Positions 1 to 9,359 of a DNA stretch of 64,000 nt are shown here, piece by piece. The stretch is from Pseudomonadota bacterium (GTDB lineage Bacteria > Pseudomonadota > Gammaproteobacteria > Burkholderiales > Ferrovaceae): the NCBI GenBank assembly GCA_021798835.1, contig JAJZBQ010000003.1:124001-188000 (forward strand), in the 5' to 3' direction. The position numbers were made by a program, and so were the translations under genes. The notes under the pieces are model-generated. The model was given only the letters and a program-made list of their open reading frames with translations. It did no database searches and had not been told where the DNA came from. How positions within the stretch are numbered: the stretch's first letter is position 1; every line of letters starts with the position of its first letter.

Positions 1-302
1 GCCCCATTCAGCCAAAGCCAGGAGACCAATACCCCTTGCGCAGTCATGGCAACACACGGCTTGAAACCCTTGTCAGTCTCCATGCCCTTGCGCTCCATCT
101 TCCGGCGAGACAACGCCCAATAGGCCCCCTTGGCTGGAAATTCGCAGTCCGGTCCTGGTTCTGCAGACAGAACCACCAGCACATGAAATATCTTCCGCTC
201 TGTCCAGGCGGCTTCCGTAGCATCAAGAATATGCCAGGTACGCGCCTCCGCAGCGTGTCGGAGGGATAAGAGTTCATCACGGGAAAGTGCAGCAAGCGTC
301 AT
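1..302 (-). CDS. Partial hypothetical protein (N-terminal ~100 aa)
   Basis: An open frame reads leftward from an ATG at 302-300 to the window edge without a stop, giving about 100 residues that begin MTLAALSRDELLSLRHAAEA. It contains a WHILDATEAAW stretch and a hydrophobic segment (KIFHVLVVLSAEPG). I do not recognise a family. Competing shorter frames on both strands in the same stretch end in stops and look less protein-like. No strong ribosome binding site precedes the start. It is divergent from thyA, with about 100 bp between them. Confidence 0.5.
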   Translation of the reverse strand, partial: MTLAALSRDELLSLRHAAEARTWHILDATEAAWTERKIFHVLVVLSAEPGPDCEFPAKGAYWALSRRKMERKGMETDKGFKPCVAMTAQGVLVSWLWLNG

Positions 303-404
303 AGTAAAAATTCCAATGCAGCAACGCAGATGGTATCATGGGAAGGAAGTTCATCAAGCCATCATAACCAACAAATATACTAGCTAACCTGATTTGATCC
401 CCCC

Positions 405-1397
405 ATGAAACCGTACCTTGATCTCCTGAGAGACATCCTCGATCATGGCAGTTGGCAGGAAAACCGCACCGGAATCCGCACATGCAGCCTACCCGGTGCC
501 ATGATGAAGTTTGACCTCCAACAGGGATTTCCAGCCGTCACCACCAAAAAACTGGCCTTCAAGACTGCCATGGCCGAACTGGTCGGGTTCCTGCGCGCAC
601 AACGTAACGCCGCAGAATTCCGTCAACTGGGCTGCAAGGTCTGGGATCAGAATGCCAATCAAAACCAGCAATGGCTCAACAATCCCTACCGACTGGGAGA
701 GGATGATCTGGGTCCGATCTATGGGGTGCAATGGCGTCAATGGCCGGCCTACAAGTTGCTTGACCTTGATCATCCCCATGCCGAGGCCCAACTGATCCAC
801 GCGCAAGCATCGGGATATCAGTCCATTGGTTACCTCTCCGACGGAGATCAGACCCAACCAAAACGCACCCTGCTGTTATACAAAGCCATCGATCAACTGC
901 GACAATGCCTGGATCTGATCATGACCGATCCCGGCAACCGTCGTATCCTCTTCCATGGCTGGAACTGGGCCCAACTGGATGAAATGGCTTTGCCTCCCTG
1001 CCATCTGCTCTATCAGTTCCTGGTCAACCCGGGTGCTGGCGAAATTTCTCTGTGCCTGTATATCCGCAGTAATGACATGGGGCTGGGAGCGCCTTTCAAT
1101 CTCGCCGAAGGAGCTGCACTGCTGCATCTGATCGGGCGACTGACAGGGTATACCCCACGCTGGTTCACCTATTTCATCGGAGATGCTCACATCTATGAAA
1201 ACCACGTTCCCATGCTCCAGGAACAATTATGCCGCTCCCCTTTCCCCGCTCCTCAATTAATCTTGTCCGAACGAATCCCGGACTATCGGGTCACCCGTGA
1301 ATACCAGCCGCAATGGTTGGAACACATAACTCCTGACGATTTTCAGTTATCCGGCTATCGTCATCACCCTGCATTGCAGGCTTCCATGGCAGTTTGA
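405..1397 (+). CDS. thyA: Thymidylate synthase
   Basis: Makes dTMP from dUMP with methylenetetrahydrofolate in the cytosol. The 330-residue product shows the family from start to end: a RTGIRT phosphate-binding segment near residue 22, [11 protein letters not shown] near 104, the catalytic cysteine C199 in [11 protein letters not shown], and a [13 protein letters not shown] substrate-binding stretch near 222. The E. coli enzyme has 264 residues. The extra length here is mostly an insertion at roughly residues 115-165, between the GVQWRQW segment and the IDQL helix, a region that also varies in other long bacterial and phage forms. No dihydrofolate reductase gene follows it in the window. The next gene is 88 bp downstream and unrelated. 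Confidence 0.95.
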   Translation: MKPYLDLLRDILDHGSWQENRTGIRTCSLPGAMMKFDLQQGFPAVTTKKLAFKTAMAELVGFLRAQRNAAEFRQLGCKVWDQNANQNQQWLNNPYRLGEDDLGPIYGVQWRQWPAYKLLDLDHPHAEAQLIHAQASGYQSIGYLSDGDQTQPKRTLLLYKAIDQLRQCLDLIMTDPGNRRILFHGWNWAQLDEMALPPCHLLYQFLVNPGAGEISLCLYIRSNDMGLGAPFNLAEGAALLHLIGRLTGYTPRWFTYFIGDAHIYENHVPMLQEQLCRSPFPAPQLILSERIPDYRVTREYQPQWLEHITPDDFQLSGYRHHPALQASMAV

Positions 1398-1485
1398 TCT
1401 AAAAATCACCGATTCAGGTTATGGTCAAGCGTCACCAAGCGCATTACATTATGATCTGCTCATATCCTCTTTCACCTTCCCGGCC

Positions 1486-2151
1486 ATGTCACCCCCCCCG
1501 CTTCACCGCAATACCGTGTTGATCGTCGAAGATGAACCCGCCACACGCGAGCGTCTCGTTGAGGCCGTCAATGCCCATGTTCTGCTTCACGTCGCTGGGG
1601 CCACCGGCTCTTTACATGAAGGGATGGCACTTTACGAATCCTTGCAACCTCGGGTCATGCTGGTTGATCTGGGTCTCCCCGATGGTTCCGGCCTGGATCT
1701 GATTCGCCATGTCCGAAACCGCCAAACCCCCACAGAATCTCTGGTGCTGACCATCTTCGGAGATGAACAACATGTCGTGGCCGCCCTGAAAGCAGGGGCA
1801 CGGGGCTATCTGCTCAAGGATAGTTCCTATGCCACCATCGCCGATCATCTGCTGATGCTGATCGATGGAGGCAGCCCCATCAACCCCAAGGTCGCCCGCT
1901 TTCTTTTAGGTCAATTCAGTACCTGGGAAAAGGAATCTCAGACTGCGCCTGATCCGACAATCCTCACCGCGCGAGAAAAGGAGATACTCACCCTGATTAC
2001 CAAGGGGTATAAACGTCACGAGATTGCCAATCTGCTCAACATCAGCAATAATACCGTCGGCACGCATATCCGGCGTATCTACGAAAAACTCTCCGTACAT
2101 TCCAACATTGAAGCCACTCAAGAAGCCGCACAACGTGGTCTGCTCAACTGA
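1486..2151 (+). CDS. NarL/LuxR-family response regulator
   Basis: A 221-residue two-component regulator. The N-terminal receiver domain (about 10-125) has the acidic pair in VEDE, the phospho-acceptor aspartate D61 in LVDLGLPDG and the conserved lysine in YLLKDSS. The C-terminal LuxR-type helix-turn-helix (about 155-215) carries TAREKEILTLITKGYKRHEI followed by NTVGTHIRRIYEKL. It is followed 53 bp later by a sensor kinase on the same strand, so the two probably form a cognate pair. The ligand and target genes cannot be told from sequence. Confidence 0.9.
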   Translation: MSPPPLHRNTVLIVEDEPATRERLVEAVNAHVLLHVAGATGSLHEGMALYESLQPRVMLVDLGLPDGSGLDLIRHVRNRQTPTESLVLTIFGDEQHVVAALKAGARGYLLKDSSYATIADHLLMLIDGGSPINPKVARFLLGQFSTWEKESQTAPDPTILTAREKEILTLITKGYKRHEIANLLNISNNTVGTHIRRIYEKLSVHSNIEATQEAAQRGLLN

Positions 2152-2204
2152 ATCACGATTCTTCACATGATCTGCCTCGCCTACTCAGCAGTTTGCTAGT
2201 TTCC

Positions 2205-4010
2205 ATGTCGCGACTTTGGTACCGGATCAGGTGGGCGCTGTTCGCGCTGTGCATGAGTTGTGCATTGAATGTCTCCGCCGCCACCATCCACACCCTGACC
2301 CAGGGCTATTTCATTTTTTCGGACACGGACACTCCACCGGCCTCAGACCGCTTCCGGGAACCCGTCCAACTACCTGATAACTGGACCATCTCTCATCCCA
2401 ATCGTGGTGGGATGGGGTGGTATCACTTCACGTTGATGCTTCATCAACAACCCCTGGGGCTATGGGCCGTCTATCTGCCGCGTCTCAGCGTCAATGCCGA
2501 AGTCTATTTGAATGATACCTTGATCGGCTCCGGAGGAAACATCCACAACCCAGAGATATTCAATACGTTACGCCCGCTGCTTTTCCACTTTCCGGCACAG
2601 TTGCTGCATCAGGGTAACAACCGCATCGATGTGCGCATTCTCGGTTACGCCAACGAAAACTCCGGCTTGAATACTCTGAAACTGGGTCCAGACAAGGACC
2701 TCGACCCTCCTTATCGGGAACAGTTCTTTCGTGAAGTACAAGCACCCATGATTTCCTTCGGTTTGCTCATCCTGTTATCCGCCTGGCTTTTCCTCATCTG
2801 GTGGCGCCATCGCCAGGAAAAACAGTACCTGATGTTCGCACTGTGTGGGTTTTTCAGCCTTTTTTACACCTCGGCCTTCATGGTTCGAGATCATAGCCCC
2901 CTCTCTCACCCGCTGTGGATGTGGATCATCTACTGTTCCGCCTCTTGGTACGTTTATAGCGTGGCTTTGTTGATCCATCGCTTCGTCAATGTCTCGCGCC
3001 CCAGGTTTGAAACCTGGCTGTTCATTTACACGGCAACCGGTACCCTGCTGGTGGCTGCAACCCCTGCTGCTTATCACTTTTCCATCTTGGGAATCATGGA
3101 CTTGGGAATGGCTGCCGTTTCGATTTATGTCATATACCTCATCTATCGTTACCGGCAAACCTGCCTGCGCAGTGAGTGGATCCTGCTTTTCTGCGCGCTC
3201 AGTTTCTCTGCAGCAACGGGATACCACGATGTTTTCATCAATCTGGCGTTCCCGGAAAAAGAAATCGGATCCTACTATTTTTACTGGGGCTCCACCGTTG
3301 TTGGCATTGCCATAGCACTCCTGTTGCTGTTACGTTTTGACCGTTCGCTGTCCCTGGCGGAATCCATGAATCGTGAACTGTATTCCTTGGTTGATAAAAA
3401 ATCTCTGGAGTTGAATCGCAGCTTTCAGGAACGCCAAGAATTGGAGACACGGCATGCCGTGCTCAGTGAACGCGAACGCATCATGCGCGAGTTGCACGAT
3501 GGGCTCGGCGGTTACCTGGTCAGCGCCCTGGTACAAGCAGAGCGAGCACCCTCCCCCATGCCGCTGATGCAACAAACCCTGCGCGCTGCCCTCAACGATT
3601 TACGTATCATGATAGATTCGCTGGACAGCGATCCCTCTGATATCGTCATGCAACTGGGCCCTCTTCGCGAACGCCTGGAATCCTGCATGGAGGCCAATGG
3701 CACAATATTGCACTGGTCGATCACCGATCAACCCAAACTCCCCCATGCAAACTCCACCTCTGCCTTGCACATGAGCCGCATCATCCAGGAAATTTTTACC
3801 AATATTGCCAAACATAGTTCGGCACGCAATGCTTACTTCACAGTGGACAACCACCGCATTGAAATCCGGGATGACGGCCGCGGATTCGATGTCTCCACCG
3901 CCAAGCCCGGACGTGGCTTACCCAACCTACGACAACGCGCCGACCAGATCGGTATCCGCCTGGATATCACTTCATCCACAAAAGGGACCCAGATCTTTTT
4001 GTCGTGGTAG
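2205..4010 (+). CDS. Membrane sensor histidine kinase (7TM-DISM type, HisKA_3)
   Basis: A 601-residue kinase if translation starts at the ATG at 2205; an in-frame TTG at 2193 would add four residues, and neither has a clear ribosome binding site. A signal peptide (residues 1-26) leads into a periplasmic jelly-roll-like sensor region (WYHFTLMLHQ, VYLNDTLIGSGGNI). About seven membrane segments lie between residues 175 and 385. A short coiled coil precedes a HisKA_3 dimerisation motif with phospho-histidine H431 in ERIMRELHDGLGG. The ATPase domain has the N-box EIFTNIAKHSS and G-box DDGRGFD. The architecture matches 7TMR-DISM kinases of the NarX/LytS-like group. It is the likely partner of the upstream NarL-type regulator. 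Confidence 0.88.
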   Translation: MSRLWYRIRWALFALCMSCALNVSAATIHTLTQGYFIFSDTDTPPASDRFREPVQLPDNWTISHPNRGGMGWYHFTLMLHQQPLGLWAVYLPRLSVNAEVYLNDTLIGSGGNIHNPEIFNTLRPLLFHFPAQLLHQGNNRIDVRILGYANENSGLNTLKLGPDKDLDPPYREQFFREVQAPMISFGLLILLSAWLFLIWWRHRQEKQYLMFALCGFFSLFYTSAFMVRDHSPLSHPLWMWIIYCSASWYVYSVALLIHRFVNVSRPRFETWLFIYTATGTLLVAATPAAYHFSILGIMDLGMAAVSIYVIYLIYRYRQTCLRSEWILLFCALSFSAATGYHDVFINLAFPEKEIGSYYFYWGSTVVGIAIALLLLLRFDRSLSLAESMNRELYSLVDKKSLELNRSFQERQELETRHAVLSERERIMRELHDGLGGYLVSALVQAERAPSPMPLMQQTLRAALNDLRIMIDSLDSDPSDIVMQLGPLRERLESCMEANGTILHWSITDQPKLPHANSTSALHMSRIIQEIFTNIAKHSSARNAYFTVDNHRIEIRDDGRGFDVSTAKPGRGLPNLRQRADQIGIRLDITSSTKGTQIFLSW

Positions 4011-4070
4011 CCCCACATTCCACTTTTTTCCTTCCTCGGTCATTCTGACAAACAGCACAACGCTTCTTTA

Positions 4071-4099
4071 TTGATAATGATTATCATTACTGATATGAT
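4071..4099 (+). promoter_or_regulatory. Sigma-70-like promoter overlapped by Fur boxes
   Basis: TTGATA at 4071-4076 and TATGAT at 4094-4099 are separated by exactly 17 bp, each one base from consensus. The promoter sits 30 bp upstream of the cupredoxin-like gene and is embedded in Fur-like operators, so repression by iron-loaded Fur is expected. Confidence 0.65.
4073..4091 (+). promoter_or_regulatory. Fur box 1
   Basis: GATAATGATTATCATTACT matches the 19-bp E. coli Fur consensus GATAATGATAATCATTATC at 16 of 19 positions and is internally palindromic. It covers the -35 hexamer and spacer of the promoter. Confidence 0.75.
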
Positions 4100-4115
4100 A
4101 ATGAGAACTGTTATC
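4097..4115 (+). promoter_or_regulatory. Fur box 2
   Basis: GATAATGAGAACTGTTATC matches the Fur consensus at about 14 of 19 positions, with intact outer half-sites. It overlaps the -10 hexamer and the expected transcription start, 14 bp upstream of the start codon. Confidence 0.6.
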
Positions 4116-4128
4116 AAAAAGGACTGTC

Positions 4129-4464
4129 ATGAACCCCTTTTCCCGCATACCTCTGCTGACCGCATTGGCCCTTTCCTGTCTCTCTTCACCCAATTTTGCC
4201 GTAGAGCCAGATGCTGCGCTGATCCATCAAAACGGCCAATTCACCCCTCCCCTTCTCATCGTTCCCAGTGGCAAAAAAGTTCGTTTACGAATCGAAAACC
4301 TGGAAACGGAAAGCATGGAACTGGAGAGCGAAACGCTGGCAGTAGAAATCGTTATTCCCCCGCAGCACACCACGATCATCCACATCGGTCCCCTTGCGCC
4401 GGGGAGATATGACTATTTCAATGATGATAATCCTCAAGAGAAAGGGGTCATCGTTGCCCAATGA
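4129..4464 (+). CDS. Periplasmic cupredoxin-like protein
   Basis: A 111-residue exported protein. The signal peptide (residues 1-24) ends near NFA. The remaining ~85 residues have a cupredoxin-type beta-sandwich pattern (VPSGKKVRLRIENLETE, then IGPLAPGRYDYFNDD) like the cupredoxin domain of EfeO and of FTR1-linked proteins. Typical type-1 copper ligands are not obvious: there is no cysteine in the mature part. A role in periplasmic iron or copper handling is therefore an inference, supported mainly by the Fur boxes. AAGGA six bases before the ATG is a good ribosome binding site. Its stop overlaps the start of the next gene (ATGA), so the two are translationally coupled. Confidence 0.7.
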   Translation: MNPFSRIPLLTALALSCLSSPNFAVEPDAALIHQNGQFTPPLLIVPSGKKVRLRIENLETESMELESETLAVEIVIPPQHTTIIHIGPLAPGRYDYFNDDNPQEKGVIVAQ

Positions 4465-5204
4465 GTCCCCTCCTCTCGAAAAAAGTCGGTATCACGCTCT
4501 ATTGGTCCGCTATTCTGCTGGCAGAGTCCCCCACTCTATGGGCTGATGACGATTTCATCGTCTATTCACCTCAGGTCACTTATGGACAATCAGAAGCGGA
4601 GTTGCGCGGATTCCACAGTCAAGATGCACGCCCTGGCCTTAATGGTCTAGGCGCTTTTGAGTCATCCATAGCCCATACTTTTACCGACTGGTGGAAAGTC
4701 GAATTTTATACCAGCACCTATGAACAAACACCTGGACTGGGAACTCAATATTCCGGCCAGGAACTGGAAAACACATTTCAATTGACAGAAACCGGACAAT
4801 ATCCCGTCGATGTTGGGCTACTCGCTTCCTATGCGCAAGTGCCCATCCCCGGTTTGCCCAACAGCCTGGAAATCGGTCCTCTGTTACAAACGCGTCTGGG
4901 ATATACCGAGCACATCCTGAACATCATCTGTCAAAAAGATGTCGGAGCCGGTGCCCTGCCCGGCTGTCACATGCGCGAAGCCTATAGTTTCCGTTACCGC
5001 TTGACCACTCCTTTTTCACCGGGGTTTGAAGCCTACAATCGCCCTTTTGACCGCGCTCGTCAGTTGGGACCGGCGTTTTATGGTGAATTCAAGGTTGGAC
5101 ATGGCGGAAAAGAACTGGAATATAGTGCCGCTCTGCTTTATGGCACCAACTATGGCGCTCCAGATCGCACCATGGTACTGCGCCTCGAATATGAGTTTTT
5201 TTGA
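4461..5204 (+). CDS. Putative outer-membrane beta-barrel protein, Fur-regulated
   Basis: A 247-residue protein with a signal peptide (cleavage near LWA-DD) followed by alternating amphipathic strands rich in Y, F and W (SSIAHTFTDWWKVEFYTS, FRYRLTTPFSPGFEAYN). It ends in a terminal phenylalanine (RLEYEFF), the usual signature for outer-membrane barrel assembly. Two cysteines about 13 residues apart (CQKDVG...GC) could form a periplasmic disulfide. It shares the iron-responsive promoter with the cupredoxin-like gene, so a role in metal uptake or sensing is likely but unproven. No TonB box or plug domain is visible, so it is not a TonB-dependent receptor. Confidence 0.6.
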   Translation: MSPLLSKKVGITLYWSAILLAESPTLWADDDFIVYSPQVTYGQSEAELRGFHSQDARPGLNGLGAFESSIAHTFTDWWKVEFYTSTYEQTPGLGTQYSGQELENTFQLTETGQYPVDVGLLASYAQVPIPGLPNSLEIGPLLQTRLGYTEHILNIICQKDVGAGALPGCHMREAYSFRYRLTTPFSPGFEAYNRPFDRARQLGPAFYGEFKVGHGGKELEYSAALLYGTNYGAPDRTMVLRLEYEFF

Positions 5205-5222
5205 TGTCCTGCATGCCTCAGA

Positions 5223-6071
5223 CTACAGAAGACTTTGCAATGAAGGCAACACGGATGACACGCTTTTCTCGCCAACAGCGATCGCTTCCACGCCACGGTG
5301 GAAATCGAAAAATCCGACATGCCCCACCTTGGGAGTAATCATCACATCCGCCGGATCCCCGGCCAGACGCGCGCGAGCAATACGCAATTGCATGATATTT
5401 ATGCTATTGCTCAGCACCTCACGCACAGACAATGTTTCCTTGTCAGCATACGCCCACGGTTCAAGCAAGTCCGTATTGAGATCCACGGCTATCACAAACT
5501 CGGCACCCATGGCACGTGCCAGAGAAACCGGAACGGGATTGACCAACCCCCCATCGACTAAAAATCGCTGCTCATGCAGTACTGGTGTAAACAACCCGGG
5601 AAACGCAATGGAAGCCCGCATGGCATGAATCGCCGAACCCGAGCGCAACCATACTTCCATACCCGTGTGCAGACAGGTGGCCACTGCTCCATAGGGCATC
5701 CCCAGTTCCTCGACAGAGCGATCCACAAAATGTTGACGAAAGAATTCAATCAGTTTTTCCCCTTTCAGCATTCCGCCTTTCAAGCGCAAATCCAGTAAGG
5801 AAAAAATATTCCTCATGTTCATATCCATCAACCACTGTTCAAACTTATTCAATTCACCTGCCGCATACACCACCCCCACCAATGCCCCAACCGATGTTCC
5901 GCAAACGAGATCAGGGCGAATGCCTGCGGCTTCCAGCGCCTTGATTACCCCCACATGGGCCCAGCCACGCGCCGCCCCTCCTCCCAACACCAACCCAATC
6001 TTCGGCTTTCTGGATATAGTCGAAATTTTCCCGCCACTTGCCACCGTTTCATGATTTTTCAAAAAAAACAT
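5223..6071 (-). CDS. Patatin-like phospholipase (RssA/NTE family)
   Basis: A serine acyl hydrolase of the bacterial patatin family. From the ATG at 6071 it has 282 residues with an oxyanion loop GGGAARGWAHVG (~25-36), the nucleophile elbow GTSVGAL (~58-64) and the catalytic aspartate in VDGGLVNPVP (~170). The start at 6071 is preferred because GGGGGAG lies five bases upstream; a longer frame starting at 6134 has no ribosome binding site. No signal peptide is seen, so it probably acts on membrane lipids from the cytoplasmic side. It converges with the outer-membrane gene (18 bp apart) and is divergent from the following hydrolase. Confidence 0.87.
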   Translation of the reverse strand: MFFLKNHETVASGGKISTISRKPKIGLVLGGGAARGWAHVGVIKALEAAGIRPDLVCGTSVGALVGVVYAAGELNKFEQWLMDMNMRNIFSLLDLRLKGGMLKGEKLIEFFRQHFVDRSVEELGMPYGAVATCLHTGMEVWLRSGSAIHAMRASIAFPGLFTPVLHEQRFLVDGGLVNPVPVSLARAMGAEFVIAVDLNTDLLEPWAYADKETLSVREVLSNSINIMQLRIARARLAGDPADVMITPKVGHVGFFDFHRGVEAIAVGEKSVSSVLPSLQSLL

Positions 6072-6283
6072 GCGCACTCCCCCACACTGAAAAACATGCC
6101 AAAAAGCATCACACCCACCCTTTCCATTCTGCATGAAAAAATCAGAAGGAAACCTGTTTCACATCCATCTGCCAGTCAGGATACATTACAAATAATCCGA
6201 TCAATCTCCCTACCGCATTCACAAATACCACAAAAACAGTTATCCTGAACAGAGTCACTCACCGACCTTCTGGAGATAAAGGG

Positions 6284-7195
6284 ATGCTGGAAAACACGTC
6301 CACACCAACCCTTTTTGTGCGTCGACTGCTGATCGATCTGGATTCCGGGTTTGCACGCCACTGGAACGGACGCGATCCTTTCATGACGGCGTTTTGTAAT
6401 GCCCTGTCCATGAGTTTTCCCGTTGGAGAACAGTTTTTCATCGATTCCGTGCGTTCTGCTGTCCCACTGCTCAAGCCAGCATCAACCGATTTCCAACTTA
6501 TCCAATCCTTCATTGGTCAGGAAGCAACCCACCGATATCTGCATGGCAAGATGAACGCTCATCTGGCCAAACAGGGCTTGCTGAATGGATGGCAGGTGCG
6601 TGCCCTGGCCCGGATAGATCACCACAACCAACGCAACAGCCGTTTCCCGGCGTTGACTGCCGCATTGAACAACCTCGCATTCTCAGCCGCCCTGGAACAC
6701 TACACCGCCAGTTTGGCTGATTACGTAATCTCCCGGTTGGGCACAGAAAAAGATTGGTTCCTGAACGCCGATGAGCCACTACGTACCCTGTGGTACTGGC
6801 ATTGTGTTGAAGAACTGGAGCACCGTACCATCATCTTCGACCTATACGCAACACTCGGTGGGGGATACATCAAGCGTCTATACTGGTTTGCCTATGCTAC
6901 CTGGATTTTCCTGTCGGATCTCATTTGGCAAACCCTGAGTAACCTGGCACAGGACAACACCCTGATGTGTTGGAGCACCTGGAAATCCGGATTGCGCTTT
7001 TTGTTTGGAAAGTCCGGTCTTATACGCGGCGGTCTGATCACCGCACTACTCCGCTATCTGAAGTTTGGCTTCCATCCAACACATTACGGCAACGATGCTT
7101 TGGCACAAAACTGGCTAAAAACTCATTCCCATGAGTTTCAACCCGTCACTATTGCAGAAGTTGGTGTTCCTCTCCCTGAACACCAATCTTCATAG
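6284..7195 (+). CDS. Predicted metal-dependent hydrolase (PF10118/COG3687 type)
   Basis: A 303-residue protein matching the family by its conserved histidine/glutamate signatures: FIGQEATHRYLHGKMN near residue 75, a helical middle region with HHNQRNSRFPALTAALN and ALEHYTA, and WHCVEELEHRTIIFDLY near 180. These resemble the di-metal carboxylate/histidine sites of ferritin-like helical bundles. The substrate is unknown. GGAGATAAAGGG just before the ATG is a good ribosome binding site. It converges with ilvD. Confidence 0.75.
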   Translation: MLENTSTPTLFVRRLLIDLDSGFARHWNGRDPFMTAFCNALSMSFPVGEQFFIDSVRSAVPLLKPASTDFQLIQSFIGQEATHRYLHGKMNAHLAKQGLLNGWQVRALARIDHHNQRNSRFPALTAALNNLAFSAALEHYTASLADYVISRLGTEKDWFLNADEPLRTLWYWHCVEELEHRTIIFDLYATLGGGYIKRLYWFAYATWIFLSDLIWQTLSNLAQDNTLMCWSTWKSGLRFLFGKSGLIRGGLITALLRYLKFGFHPTHYGNDALAQNWLKTHSHEFQPVTIAEVGVPLPEHQSS

Positions 7196-7226
7196 TACCG
7201 CCGGCAGTTTACTTTCCCGGGATCAC

Positions 7227-9065
7227 TCATTCCAGCAAATCAAGATTCCTGACAGCCCCACGATCCGCACTCGTCGCCAGCAAGGCATAGGCTTTGAGCG
7301 CCGCAGATATCTTGCGCGAACGAGGCTTGGCAGGCTTCCAACCCAGATGATCCTGTTCAAGACGGCGTCGGGATAACTCTTCATCACTGACCAATACCTG
7401 GATGGTACGCCCGGGAATATCGATCCGGATGCGGTCACCGTTGCGCACCAGACCAATGTTCCCGCCTGCCGCTGCTTCGGGTGAGCAGTGTCCAATGGAC
7501 AATCCGGAAGTCCCCCCGGAAAAGCGACCATCCGTCAACAGAGCACAGTGCTTGCCCAATCCTTTAGACTTGATGTAACTCGTGGGATACAGCATTTCCT
7601 GCATGCCCGGCCCACCCTTGGGACCTTCGTAGCGAACGATGACCACGTCTCCCGCCTTGACCTTATTACTCAGAATATTCTCGACTGCTTCGTCCTGGCT
7701 TTCCACCACGTGTGCGGGCCCTTCAAAAACCAGCAGACTGTCATCTACCCCTGCAGTTTTTACCACACAGCCATCCAGGGCGATATTGCCATGCAATACG
7801 GCCAATCCCCCCTCTGTGCTGTAGGCATGGTCCACCGAGCGAATGCAGCCTGCCGTTCGGTCCAGGTCGAGATCGGGCCAACGCGTATCCTGGCTGAATG
7901 CCACTTGCGAGGGGATCCCCGCCGGACCTGCCCGATAAAAAGTCTTGACTTCTTCGGAGGGTTGCCGCGCAATATCAAACCGATCCAGAGCTTCTTTCAA
8001 CGTCCTGGCATGCACGGTGGGAACGTCCGTGTGCAACTTGCCTCCGCGATCCAGTTCGCCCAGAATCGCCATGATGCCCCCCGCACGATGCACATCTTCA
8101 ATGTGATACCGATTGCTGTTGGGAGCAACTTTGCACAACTGGGGAACCCCCCTGGAAATACGATCGATATCGGCCATGGTCAATGGAATTTCGGCTTCCT
8201 GAGCCACCGCCAGCATGTGCAGGATGGTGTTCGTGGAACCACCCATGGCAATATCCAGGGCCATCGCATTTTCAAACGCCTTCAGTCCCACCGCACGCGG
8301 CAGCACTGTCTCATCCTCGCCTTCATAATACCGTTTGCACAGATCAACGATACGGCGACCTGCTTCCCTGAACAATTTCTCACGGTCAGCATGGGTAGCC
8401 ACCACCGTTCCATTGCCCGGCAAAGACAGGCCCAATGCTTCGGTCAGGCAGTTCATCGAATTGGCCGTGAACATCCCTGAGCACGAACCACAGGTGGGAC
8501 AAGCCGAACGCTCGACCTGTGCCAACTCCTGATCCGATACCCGCTCATCGGCCGCCATCACCATGGCATCGATCAGGTCAAGTTTGCGCGTTTCATGAGC
8601 CAGCCGCACTTTACCAGCCTCCATGGGCCCGCCGGACACAAAAATCACCGGAATGTTCAACCGCATCGCCGCCATCAACATGCCTGGAGTGATCTTGTCG
8701 CAGTTGGAAATGCACACCAGAGCATCGGCACAATGGGCATTCACCATGTACTCCACCGAATCGGCGATGATGTCACGACTGGGCAGCGAATAGAGCATCC
8801 CATCATGCCCCATGGCTATACCATCATCAATCGCAATGGTGTTGAACTCCTTGGCAACTCCCCCCGCCATTTCCACTTCACGTGCCACCAACTGACCCAG
8901 ATCTTTCAGATGCACATGACCCGGCACAAATTGCGTAAATGAGTTGGCAATGGCGATGATCGGTTTACTGAAGTCTTCATCCTTCATGCCAGTGGCACGC
9001 CACAAAGAGCGAGCGCCTGCCATGTTGCGACCGGCGGTAGAAGTCTTGGAACGGTAGACGGGCAT
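7227..9065 (-). CDS. ilvD: Dihydroxy-acid dehydratase
   Basis: Converts 2,3-dihydroxy-isovalerate and its methylvalerate homologue to the 2-oxoacids in valine and isoleucine synthesis. The 612-residue product has the full set of IlvD signatures: [11 protein letters not shown] (~50), [16 protein letters not shown] (~118) and [19 protein letters not shown] (~189), which supply the iron-sulfur cysteines, and [14 protein letters not shown] (~515). The length matches the E. coli enzyme (616). AGGAG lies upstream of the ATG at 9065. It stands alone here, with no other ilv gene in the window. Confidence 0.97.
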   Translation of the reverse strand: MPVYRSKTSTAGRNMAGARSLWRATGMKDEDFSKPIIAIANSFTQFVPGHVHLKDLGQLVAREVEMAGGVAKEFNTIAIDDGIAMGHDGMLYSLPSRDIIADSVEYMVNAHCADALVCISNCDKITPGMLMAAMRLNIPVIFVSGGPMEAGKVRLAHETRKLDLIDAMVMAADERVSDQELAQVERSACPTCGSCSGMFTANSMNCLTEALGLSLPGNGTVVATHADREKLFREAGRRIVDLCKRYYEGEDETVLPRAVGLKAFENAMALDIAMGGSTNTILHMLAVAQEAEIPLTMADIDRISRGVPQLCKVAPNSNRYHIEDVHRAGGIMAILGELDRGGKLHTDVPTVHARTLKEALDRFDIARQPSEEVKTFYRAGPAGIPSQVAFSQDTRWPDLDLDRTAGCIRSVDHAYSTEGGLAVLHGNIALDGCVVKTAGVDDSLLVFEGPAHVVESQDEAVENILSNKVKAGDVVIVRYEGPKGGPGMQEMLYPTSYIKSKGLGKHCALLTDGRFSGGTSGLSIGHCSPEAAAGGNIGLVRNGDRIRIDIPGRTIQVLVSDEELSRRRLEQDHLGWKPAKPRSRKISAALKAYALLATSADRGAVRNLDLLE

Positions 9066-9163
9066 GAAAACACTCCTGTATATCTGGACAATACGTGCAT
9101 TATATCGTCACAGCGCCCCCCCTACCCACGATCCCCCTTCCTTCATGAGGAATCTTGCGAATC

Positions 9164-9186
9164 TTTATATCATCTTTACCCCCCCC
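9164..9186 (+). promoter_or_regulatory. KdpE-like operator upstream of kdpFABC
   Basis: TTTATA, five bases, then TTTACCCCCCC closely resembles the E. coli KdpE site (TTTATA...TTTACACCCC). A possible -10 element, TACAAT, lies at 9223-9228. If transcription starts near 9235, the box falls at about -71 to -49, the spacing known for E. coli kdp. The linked kdpDE genes support this reading. Confidence 0.6.
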
Positions 9187-9266
9187 TACCCAGACTTTAC
9201 GCTTTCTTGACCTTCGTTTTCCTACAATGTCCCTGTGTACGAGAATCGAAATGAGGAGCCTTTGAC

Positions 9267-9359
9267 ATGGATCTTTTCTATCTTGCCCTGCTGTTGGCCT
9301 GTTTCGCCTTATCGGCCCTGCTGGTTTACGGCTGTGAAAAATTGCGGAGATCAACATGA
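9267..9359 (+). CDS. 30-residue membrane micro-protein upstream of kdpF
   Basis: A 30-codon frame beginning MDLFYLALLLACFALSALLV and ending in a basic tail (EKLRRST). It is a single predicted membrane helix with an inside-positive C-terminus. A GAGGAG ribosome binding site lies about ten bases before its ATG. Its stop overlaps the kdpF start (ATGA). It looks like the small 'potassium-transporter-associated' peptides sometimes annotated before kdpF. Its function is unknown; it may be a KdpFABC accessory helix or a device for translational coupling. Confidence 0.6.
   Translation: MDLFYLALLLACFALSALLVYGCEKLRRST

Noticed and set aside
36-295. Short frames on both strands near the left edge
   Set aside because: They are interrupted or low-complexity basic/Trp-rich translations; the frame from 302 leftward is open to the edge and more protein-like.
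6072-6134. Longer start of the patatin-like protein
   Set aside because: There is no ribosome binding site at 6134, whereas GGGGGAG precedes the ATG at 6071.
7488-8480. 330-residue frame on the plus strand inside ilvD
   Set aside because: It is an antisense shadow of a strongly conserved ilvD frame.
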